From the NCBI GenBank assembly GCA_014284505.1, contig JAAFYY010000001.1, forward strand, positions 3,968,001 through 4,032,000: DNA of 64,000 nt, written 5' to 3'. The translations under genes and the position numbers were made by a program. Below the pieces are notes generated by a model that saw only the letters and a list, made by a program, of their open reading frames with translations, had not been told where the DNA came from and searched no databases. Origin of the DNA: Streptacidiphilus sp. 4-A2. Its GTDB lineage: Bacteria > Actinomycetota > Actinomycetes > Streptomycetales > Streptomycetaceae. This document shows, piece by piece, positions 56,522 through 64,000 of this stretch. Every line of letters begins with the position of its first letter. Position 1 is the stretch's first letter.

Positions 56522-59028
56522 ATGGGAGCAGGCGTAGTGCGGGTGACCCTGGACGGGGCCTCCAGGTGGCGGAGGCGCTCCGGGGAGTACGCGAGCATGG
56601 CCGAGGCCATGGCCGCTGCCGAGACCGGCGACACGGTGACCATAGGGCCCGGCGTCTACCGGGAGAATGTGACCGTCGACAAGGCCGTGACGGTGCGTCC
56701 GGCCGAGGGCCCGGGAACCGTGCGGATCGAGCCCGCCTTCGGCACCGGGCTGGCGCTGCTGGCCTCGGCCAGCGTCGCCGGGCTGGTCATCGAGTGCCAT
56801 GACGGCTCGGCCCCCGCGGTACTGGTGCAGGCGGGCGAGCCGGAGCTGACCGACTGCCGGATCAGCACCCGCTCCTCGGTGGGCATCGAGGTGGACGGCG
56901 GAGCCCGGCCGACGGTCCGCCGCTGCACCGTCGAGAACGCCGGCGGCCTGGGAGTGCGGGTGTCCGGCACGGCGGCCGCCCACTTCGAGGAGTGCGAGGT
57001 GCTGTCCGCCGGGCAGACCGGCATGGTGGTGCGGACCGGCGCGTCCGCCCGGTTCGAGCGCTGCCGGGTGCACCACGCCCTGGGCGCGGCCCTGGTACTG
57101 ACCGGTCCGGGCAGCGTGGTCGACGCGCTCGACTGCGAGTTCTACGAGGTCAACGGGAACGGGGTGCAGGCGGAGGACCGCGCCCTGGGCCGGCTGACCG
57201 GCTGCACGGTGCAGCGGGTCAGCGACAACGGGCTGGCCCTGGACACCGAGGCGGTGCTGGAGCTCACCGGCTGCCGGATCCACGACATCCCGGAGAACGG
57301 GGCCGACCTGCGCGGGCGCTCGGTGCTCCGGCTCCGGGACACCACCCTGCGTTCCTTCGCCCGCAACGGGCTCTCGGTGTGGGACCCGCAGACCCGGGTG
57401 GAGGCCGTGGGCTGCGAGATCCGCGACAGCACCGGCGACTACCCGGCGGTCTGGGTCAGCGACGGCGCCTCGGCGCAGCTGTCCCACTGCCGGGTGCACG
57501 ACGTCCCGGACGCGCTGTTCGTGCTGGACCAGGGCTCCTCGGCGGAGGCCACCGACTGCTCGTTCACCCAGGTCCGCAACACGGCGGTGTCGGTCAGCGA
57601 CGGCGCGACCGTCCGGCTCGACCAGGTGCGGGTGCAGGACGCCAACACCGGGCTGTGGTTCCGCGACCACGGCAGCGGGGGCCTGCTGACCGGGCTGGAG
57701 GTCGCCGACGTGGCGACCGGGGTGATCGTCACCAAGGGCGCCGACCCGGTGCTGCGCCAGTGCACGGTACGCGGCAGCGGCGAGGCCGCGGTCTATGTCT
57801 CGGCCGGCGGGCGGGGCAGCTTCGAGGAGTGCACGGCCACCCACGGCAAGGGCTTCGGCTTCCATGTGATCGACGGCTGCCGGACCGCGCTGACCCGCTG
57901 CCGGGCCGAGCAGAACGCCCGCGGCGGCTTCGAGTTCTCCGAGCCCGGCCCGGTCGCCGAGGGCTGCGTCTCCGACGACGCCAAGCCGCCGCCGCGGCCG
58001 AACCGGTCCGGGCCACGGCCTCGGCCTGGCGCGACGCCGCACCGCTGGTACCGCCCGCCCGCCGGGAGGCCGCGCCCCTCACCGAGGGCGGCCCGGCGGC
58101 CCGCCCGCAGATCGCGCCGCTGCCGGACTGCCGTCCCGCCGAGGAGTCGCTGGCCGAACTGGACTCGCTGATCGGTCTGGATACGGTCAAGCAGGAGGTG
58201 CGCACCCTGATCGACCTGATCTCGGTCGGCCGCCGGCGCCAGCAGGCCGGGCTGAAGGCGCCTTCGCTGCGCCGGCACCTGGTCTTCACCGGCTCCCCCG
58301 GCACCGGCAAGACCACGGTCGCCCGGCTCTACGGGGAGATCCTCCTGGCCGCGCTCGGCGTGCTCCAGCGCGGCCACCTGGTCGAGGTGGCCCGGCTGGA
58401 CCTGGTCGGCGAGCACATCGGCGCGACCGCGCAGCGCACCTGGGAGGTGTTCCAGCGCTCGCTGGGCGGAGTGCTGTTCATCGACGAGGCGTACGCGCTG
58501 GCACCGGAGGACGCCGGCCGGGACTTCGGCCGCGAGGCCATCGACACGCTGGTGAAGCTGATGGAGGACCACCGGGACGAGGTGGTGGTCATCGTGGCCG
58601 GCTACACCTCCGAGATGGAACGCTTCCTGTCGTCCAACCCCGGTGTGGCATCACGTTTCTCACGGACCGTCAATTTCTCCGACTACTCCGCGGCGGAGCT
58701 GGTGGAGATCACCCGCAGGCAGGCCGCCGAGCAGGAGTACGAGTTGGCGCAGCCCACGGCCGCGGCCCTGCTCGACCACTTCGCGGTGATCCCGAAGGGG
58801 CCCTCCTTCGGGAACGGGCGCACCGCCCGCCAGGTCTTCGAGACCATGGTCGAGCGGCACGCCGTCCGGCTGGCCCAGCTCCGGGAGGTGACCACCGAGC
58901 AGCTGCAACTGCTGCTGCCGGAGGACCTCCCGGCCACGACTCCGGTCACAACTCCGGTCACGGCCGCGGCAGCAGGGCATCCGGTCGCGGACCGGCCGAC
59001 GGCAGGTCAGCTCGCGGCGGAGCACTGA
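56522..59028 (+). CDS. Right-handed beta-helix / CbbX-like AAA+ fusion protein (one frameshift at the junction)
   Basis: About 835 residues. Residues 1-480 are a parallel beta-helix of repeated, roughly 23-residue coils (for example TVRRCTVENAGGLGVRV, HFEECEVLSAGQTGMVV, LTGCTVQRVSDNGLAL), Cys appearing once per coil, as in NosD/pectate-lyase-like folds. An Ala/Pro linker follows with the one clear indel (near 57990). The C-terminal 300 residues are a CbbX/SpoVK-type AAA+: ELDSLIGLDTVKQEVRTLIDLI, Walker A GSPGTGKTT, Walker B VLFIDEAYAL, GREAIDTLVKLMEDHRDEVVVI and sensor 1/Arg-finger regions. No signal peptide, so the beta-helix is cytoplasmic. GGAGCACC precedes the ATG. The partner protein is unknown. 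Confidence 0.85.
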
Positions 59029-61487
59029 GCGGCGGGGCAGTAAGCGGCGGGGCAGTATGCGGCGGAGCGCTCGGTGCAGGGGCGCTCGGTGGCGGGGCAG
59101 CCGGGGGCAGGGCGTCCCGCAGCAGGGCGTCGCGCTCCTGGCGGAAGCGCGGGTCGTCGCGGTAGTTGAAGTGGCCCTGGATCCGCATCGGCAACGGGTG
59201 TGCCTGGTCCCGGTCGTAGGCGAGCGGGTCGATCAGCGGCGGCGCGTCCACCGGCCGCTCCCCGGCCGGGACGGCGACCCGGACCGGTCCGCCTATCGGG
59301 TCGGTGACCCGGAACAGGTTGCGCCAGCCGGGGGTGTCCCGCCGCAGCTCCCGGAGCTGGTCCTCACCCATGTAGCCGGGGAAGAACCGCCCGTACAGCC
59401 GGTGCAGCGGGCAGCCGTAGGTCAGCAGCGCGACCCGGGCCCGGCTGTCCGGGTCGAGCTGCCAGACCGCCGCCGCGGCCAGCACCGTGCCCTGGGAGTG
59501 GCCGGAGAGCACCAGCCGGCGCTCCGGCCCGGCGGCCAGCCAGGTGCGGATGCGCCAGTCCAGGTCGGGCACCGCGCGCTCGGCGTAGCAGGGCGGCGCG
59601 AAGGGGTGGGCCGCACGCGGCCAGAAGGTGCCGATGTCCCACAGCACGCCGACCGTGCGGCGGGTGGCCGGGTGCTTGTAGGCCCGCTCCCCCAGGGCCA
59701 CCAGCACCAGCAGGAAACCGCAGGCCAGCCAGGAACCCAGGGACTGGAGCGCGGAGGCGGCGAAGGCGGTCGCCGCCGGGGCGTGCGCGGCGGCCAGGGC
59801 CGGGGTCCGTCCCCCGGCGGACGCGCCCACCAGCGCGGCGGCGGCCAGCAGGAAGGCCGACGTGGCGAGCGAGCCGAGCAGCAGCGGGGCGCCTTCCAGC
59901 AGCCGGGCCCTGGCCAGCGCCCCGGCGATCTGCCCGGTGCGTCCCGGGCTGTGCCTGGCGGCGGTCGCATAGGCCGCGTCGACCTGCGCCGCCAGGGCGC
60001 GCCGCTGCCGCCGCATCCGGGTCAGCAGCACCGCCGCCACCGGCAGCAGGAGCAGCGCCGTCACCGGCAGCCCGGCGCTGTGCCAGGTCAGCAGTGGCGG
60101 CGGCCCGGGCAGGGTCTCGCCCAGGGTGCCCGCGCCCATCAGCCACCTGGCCGCCCAGACCGCGGTTCCGGCGGTCAGCAGATTGCCCAGGCCGATCCCC
60201 AGCATCGCGGTGACCGGTCCGGCGAGGCCGCCCAGCGCCGCGCCGTCGGGACCGCCGAAGCCCTCGTCGCCGCCGGGCACCGGCCGCCCCGGTCCGGGCA
60301 CCAGCACCGGCGGCTGCACCTCTTGCCGCCTGCGGGCATCCCCCGCCGCTGCACCAGCGCGGTACCCGCCAGCAGCAGCACCAGCAGCAGTTGCAGCAGG
60401 CACACCGTCTCGAACAGGGCGTCGGCACCGGGCAGTCCCCCGGCGGAGCGCCAGCCGGCCCGGGCCCAGCCGGCGTCCAGCAGCACCAGGCCGAGCAGGC
60501 CGAGGGCGGCCCACGGCAGGGCCCGCACCGGCAGCGCGTCAGGCCGGTCGTCCTGCTCGGCCTCCTGGCGGCGGCTCCCGGCGAGCGCGGCGAGCACCCC
60601 GGCGGCGAGGGCCAGCAGCAGCCCCAGCAGCAGCCGGTCCACGACCGCCAGGGCCCCGCCCGCGGCGCGGTCCGCGGAGAGCAGCGGCAGCAGCACCGCC
60701 AGCGAGACGGTGAGCAGCCCGCCCGCGACATGGATCAGCCGCAGCCGCCGGACCAGGCGCATCCCGTACCAGAAGCCGGGCATCCGCATCGGCGGCAGAT
60801 CGGTGCGGCTGCCCTCGGCGGCCGGACGCTGGGTCTCGTAGCTGGTCCAGGTGAGCTGCGAGAGCCGCCACAGCACGGCGACCAGGGCCAGCGGCAGCAG
60901 GGCGGCCAGGACCAGCCGCCGCCCGGGCCCGCTCCACCAGCCGCCGTGCGCGGCCGCGGCGAAGCCCAGCCAGGAGTGGTGCGCCGCGCAGCTCGCCGTC
61001 CCGGCGCACTGCCAGGCCAGCAGGTCCAGTGCGGCCTCGCAGGCGCAGCCGGTGAGCAGCACGGTGAGGCTGAGCGCGATCAGCCGCACCAGCAGGTCGT
61101 ACGCCCGCTGTGCGGGGCCGGTGCGGGCAGTGGGGCGCATCCAGTGGGCGAGGTTGGCCAGCATGAACGGGAGCAGCACCAGCCACAGCGCCCGGCTGGA
61201 CGCCCCGGAGGTGAGCGCGCCCCAGGAGTACGCCTCCTCGACCACACCGGGGGCTCCTGGCCGGGCTCCGCCGCGCCCTCCTCGGCGGCCCGGTCCGGCC
61301 AGCGGCGGTAGGTCCCGGCGACCGCGTCGCCGGTGAGCTGGACGATATGCGGATCCTCCAGCATGACCTGCGGTGTGGTCCCGCCGACGCCGTGGACCAG
61401 CAGTTCCAGCGCCGGTCCGGCCCGGCCCGCGCCCTCCGCGCCGCCCGCGCTGTCCGGTCTGCCCGCGCCCTCGGTGCCCTGCGGCAT
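58958..61487 (-). CDS. Alpha/beta-hydrolase with inserted polytopic membrane domain (frameshifted)
   Basis: About 840 residues. The N-terminus LELLVHGVGGTTPQVMLEDP is a first hydrolase strand with an HGxGG oxyanion-type loop. It is followed by EEAYSWGALTSGASSRALWLVLLPFMLANLAHWM and eight or more membrane helices. The C-terminal cytoplasmic part, after indels near 60350, returns to the hydrolase fold with the nucleophile elbow SGHSQGTVLAA and DPIGGPVRVAV...DPLAYDRDQAHPLPMRIQGHFNYRDDPRF, whose His may complete the triad. The tail is a pentapeptide-like Ala-Pro-Pro repeat overlapping the convergent AAA+ gene by 71 bp. GGAGGGGGCAGCG precedes ATG 61487. Further indels near 61265. Confidence 0.72.
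59026..59115. repeat. 15-bp tandem repeat starting in the AAA+ stop codon
   Basis: TGAGCGGCGGGGCAG (59026-59040), TAAGCGGCGGGGCAG (59041-59055) and four more degenerate 15-bp units to 59115. The first unit begins with the TGA of the beta-helix/AAA+ gene and the second with TAA. On the minus strand it encodes APPLT/APPLS-like pentapeptides of the hydrolase tail. Confidence 0.85.
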
Positions 61488-61681
61488 CGCTGCCCCCTCC
61501 ATGCTCCCCGCTCCCCGCTCCGTGCTCCCCGGGCCCGGCTCGCGGCCCACCGGTTTTTCGCCAGCTGCATGTTCTCGCTTTCTCCGGTACGTGCACCGGC
61601 ATCCGCATGGTCCACGGTCAGGGCGGCATGCGAGGATGGCAGGAATCGTTGGTCAGCTGGTGGAAGGTGGGCGGCGGAGGC

Positions 61682-62496
61682 GTGGCTGAGAACAGCAGTC
61701 TTCTGGCCGAGCAGCGGCGCGCGGTGATCCTGGACGAGGTGCGGCGGCGCGGCGGGGTCCGGGTCAACGAGTTGACCCGGCGGCTGAACGTCTCCGACAT
61801 GACGATCCGTCGGGATCTGGACGCACTGGCGCGGCAGGGCATGGTGGAGAAGGTCCACGGCGGCGCGGTGCCGGTGCTCGAAGCGAGCACCCACGAGCCG
61901 GGGTTCGAGGCCAAGTCCGCGCTGGAGCTGACCGCCAAGGAGGACATCGCCCGGGAGGCGGCGCGGCTGGTGACTCCGGGCAGCGCGGTCGCGCTGTCGG
62001 GCGGCACCACCACCTACGCCCTGGCCCACCACCTGGTGCAGGTCGAGGGATGACGGTGGTGACCAACTCGGTACGGGTCGCCGACGTGTTCGAGTACGCG
62101 CTGCGCCACGGCGGTACCGGGGCGCAGGCGGCGACTGTGGTGCTCACCGGCGGGGTGCGCACACCCTCGGACTCGCTGGTCGGCCCGATCGCGGACCGGG
62201 CGATCCGCTCGCTCCACTTCGACCTGCTGTTCCTGGGCTCGCACGGGATCTCGCTGGAGGCCGGGCTGTCCACACCCAACCTGGCCGAGGCGGAGACCAA
62301 CCGCAGCTTCGTGGCCTCCGCGCGGCGGGTGGTGGCGGTCGCCGACCACACCAAGTGGGGCACCGTCGGCCTGTCCACCTTCGCCTCGCTGAGCGAGGTG
62401 GACACCCTGGTCACCGATGTGGGCCTGCCGGCCGAGATCCGCTCGGCGGTGGCGGAGCAGGTCCGTTCGGTGATCATCGCCGAGGCCGAGGGCTGA
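61682..62496 (+). CDS. DeoR/GlpR-family transcriptional regulator (one frameshift)
   Basis: Sugar-phosphate-responsive repressor. VAENSSLLAEQRRAVILDEVRRRGGVRVNELTRRLNVSDMTIRRDLDALARQG is the DeoR HTH (about 20-55), with EKVHGGAVPV after it. The effector domain has LVTPGSAVALSGGTTTYALAHHL and, after one indel near 62048, VVTNSVRVADVFEYAL, FLGSHGISLEAGLSTPNLAEAETNR and VVAVADHTKWGTVGLSTF. The GTG at 61682 is the family start, although GGAGG is too close to be ideal. The neighbours give no hint of the sugar. It converges with the Cds1-like gene. Confidence 0.87.
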
Positions 62497-62515
62497 GCAG
62501 GTCGGTTTCACCCCC

Positions 62516-62551
62516 GGGGAGTCGGCTGACGTGGCGTCAGCCGAACTCCCC
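62516..62551. terminator. Bidirectional terminator after the DeoR gene
   Basis: Arms GGGGAGTCGGCTGACG (62516-62531) and its complement (62535-62551, one bulged A) with a 3-nt loop, between the convergent DeoR and PLP-enzyme genes. Confidence 0.75.
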
Positions 62552-62673
62552 CGCAGGCCGGGTCGGCCGCGCCCGGCGGGCCCGGACGCCCACGCCGGCG
62601 CGGGTCCGGCCGCCCGCGCCGAGGACCGGAGTCCGGTCCGGGCACAGCACGTGCACCGGGGGCCGGAGCCCGG

Positions 62674-63750
62674 TCACCACTCGCCGGTGGCGAGGAACCT
62701 GTCGATGGCGACGGCGTACGGGGCGATGTCGATGCCCTGCTCGGCGAGCCAGGCGTCGGAGTAGTACTTGTCCAGGTAGCGGTCGCCCGGGTCGCAGATC
62801 AGGGAGACCACGCTGCCCTGCTCACCGGCCGCGAGCAGCTCAGAGATGATCTTGAACGCACTCCACAGCCCGGTCCCGGTGGAGGCGCCGGGCTTGCGGC
62901 CCATCGCCGACGCCAGCGCCCTGGCCGCGGCGATGGAGGCGGCGTCCGGGACCTTCATCATCCGGTCGATCGCACTGGGGACAAAGCTGGGCTCCATCCG
63001 GGGGCGGCCGATGCCCTCGATCCGCGAACCCTTCTCGCAGGTCACCGTCGGGTCGGCGGCCACCCAGCCGTCGAAGAAGACGGAGTTCTCCGGGTCGGCG
63101 ACACAGATCCGGGTGTCGGCCTGGGTGTAGTGGACGTAGCGGGCGAGGGTCGCCGAGGTACCGCCGGTGCCGGCCGTCGCCACGATCCAGGCCGGGACCG
63201 GATGCCGTTCCAGCCGCAGCTGGATAGATCGATTCGGCGATGTTGTTGTTGCCACGCCAGTCCCGTCGCCCGTTCGGCGTAAGTGAACTGATCCATGTAG
63301 TGACCGCCGACTCCTCTGCCAGCCGCGCGAGACCTCGTACAGCGTTCTGGGTCGTCGACCAGGTGACAGCTGCCGCCCTGGGCCTCGATCAGGCTGATCT
63401 TTCGTAGCTGGTGGTGCGCGGCATGACCGCGATGAACGGCACCCCGATCAGCTTGGCGAAGTACCCCGGAGACCGCCGTGGAGCCGCTGGACGCCTCTAC
63501 CACCGGGCGTCCGGGCCGCACCCAGCCGTTGCACAGGGCGTACAGGAACAGCGAGCGGGCGAGGCTGCTGGAGGCTGGTGGGGGGTGGACTCGTCCTTCA
63601 GGTACAGGTCGATCCCCCACTCCTCGGGCAGGGAAAGCGCAGCAGATGGGTATCGGCGGACCGGTTGGCGTCGGCCTGGACCTTCCGCACGGCCTCCTTG
63701 AGCCAGGCACGGTATCCGGGGTCGCTGCGGTCCACATCCATGGTCGTCAT
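62674..63750 (-). CDS. Cds1-like PLP-dependent cysteine synthase/desulfhydrase (several frameshifts; PLP-lysine segment missing)
   Basis: Fold-type II PLP enzyme. The 3' two thirds reads cleanly: MDQFTYAERAT, HPVPAWIVATAGTGGTSATLARYV, DPENSVFFDGW, SMRPRMEPSFVPSAIDRM-type residues, ALASAMGRKPGASTGTGLWSAFKI and DPGDRYLDKYYSDAWL, ending DRFLATGEW. The 5' third is broken by several indels. Where the family has SLKHRLARSLF the sequence reads SSL directly followed by ARSLF, lacking the Lys and three neighbours. MTTMDVDRSDPGYRAWLKEAV at ATG 63750 is the family start. The family includes L-cysteine desulfhydrase, which releases H2S. Confidence 0.8.
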
Positions 63751-63812
63751 CTGCCTGGCCTTCGCTTTCTACGGATCCGGGGCGCTGATTTCCTGCGCAT
63801 CGTAGTCGCCGC

Positions 63813-63862
63813 CATATCCCAACAAATCTTTGGAATATGCCATACGGGATCTCATATTCCAC
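63813..63862. promoter_or_regulatory. Three CATATTCCA-type half-sites in an A/T-rich promoter region
   Basis: CATATCCCAA (63813-63822), TTGGAATATG (63830-63839) and CATATTCCAC (63853-63862) lie between the divergent Cds1-like gene and the next plus-strand gene. The last two form a perfect 9-bp inverted repeat with a 13-bp spacer. Centres are 17 and 23 bp apart. An operator for a dimeric repressor controlling one or both genes is inferred. Confidence 0.65.
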
Positions 63863-63970
63863 AACTCCTCGTGTTTGACCGGTTACGCTGGTGGTGTCCG
63901 GAGTGCAGCATGGTTCCGGACCACCCGAACGTCGCAAACCCCTGTCCCCCGACATGGGAGGAGCCGACTG

Positions 63971-64000
63971 GTGCTGTCAGATCCTGGAAAGCACTACGAA
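63971..64000 (+). CDS. Start of a further gene (first ten codons only)
   Basis: GGGAGGAG stands seven bases before the GTG at 63971, which opens VLSDPGKHYE and runs off the window. This is too short to identify. The strong ribosome site and the operator-like region upstream argue for a real, probably regulated, gene divergent from the Cds1-like gene. Confidence 0.55.
   Translation, partial: MLSDPGKHYE

Noticed and set aside
1..64000. rRNA, tRNA, insertion sequences, prophage or att sites
   Set aside because: I found no rRNA segments, no convincing cloverleaf and no transposase or integrase motifs on either strand.

Overview
The window is very GC-rich and its gene content is that of a mycelial actinobacterium of the family Streptomycetaceae (Streptomyces, Kitasatospora or Streptacidiphilus; the genus cannot be fixed from sequence alone). 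The strongest evidence is the complete Pup-proteasome block with pafBC, tatAC and helY. It is supported by actinobacterial families (DUF1844, DUF2510, DUF6643, dodecin, a DasR-type box in front of a chitinase) and by many GTG starts behind GGAGG-type ribosome sites.

Layout. 1-2620: the infC-rpmI-rplT operon with a long terminator-bearing leader, then a TrmH-type rRNA methyltransferase, all on the minus strand. 2745-9700: a mixed housekeeping/accessory stretch (DUF1844, SseB, a class-A-beta-lactamase-like serine hydrolase, a PLP-dependent racemase/aldolase-fold protein, a DUF2510 membrane protein, an SDR and a 5'-3' exonuclease). 9650-24240: an accessory block with an archaeal-type DUF234 ATPase, a GH18 chitinase, a WYL regulator divergent from an AlkA-type glycosylase, a YdeP/FdhF molybdenum oxidoreductase, dodecin, a mannosyltransferase, SRPBCC and a PadR-ABC drug-export locus. 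24277-41064: the proteasome supercluster on the minus strand, in transcription order mpa, dop, pup, an endonuclease VII-like gene, prcB, prcA, pafA, two FKBP isomerases, pafB, pafC, a zinc-ribbon gene, a small membrane protein, tatA, tatC and helY. 41349-49780: ferredoxin, TrmI tRNA methyltransferase, an M50 site-2 protease with CBS domains, a RecB-type nuclease, an orphan NarL-type regulator, a peptide-type solute-binding lipoprotein and a HAD phosphatase. 49853-64000: metH, a PAC2 protein, DUF6643, a MOSC protein, a beta-helix/AAA+ fusion convergent with a membrane-interrupted alpha/beta hydrolase, a DeoR regulator, a Cds1-like PLP enzyme and the first codons of a further gene.

How the genes work together. 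Dop and PafA act on Pup; Mpa unfolds pupylated clients and feeds them to PrcA/PrcB. PafB/PafC are known in mycobacteria as the DNA-damage-responsive transcription activator. TatA/TatC export folded proteins and HelY is a Ski2-like RNA helicase. GTGA or ATGA overlaps couple pafB-pafC-zinc ribbon and the ABC ATPase-permease pair. Intrinsic terminators separate prcA from pafA, pafA from the FKBP lipoprotein, and the second FKBP gene from pafB.

Data quality. About three quarters of the genes, including essential ones (rplT, infC, pafA, prcB, metH), need one or more +1/-1 corrections to read through. Where I could check exactly (the SDR near 7766, pafA near 34465, the M50 protease near 45046) restoring a single G/C gives the family's conserved reading. 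I treat these as base-calling or assembly indels, not pseudogenes. Coordinates for such genes span all fragments, from the best-supported start to the stop in the family's frame.
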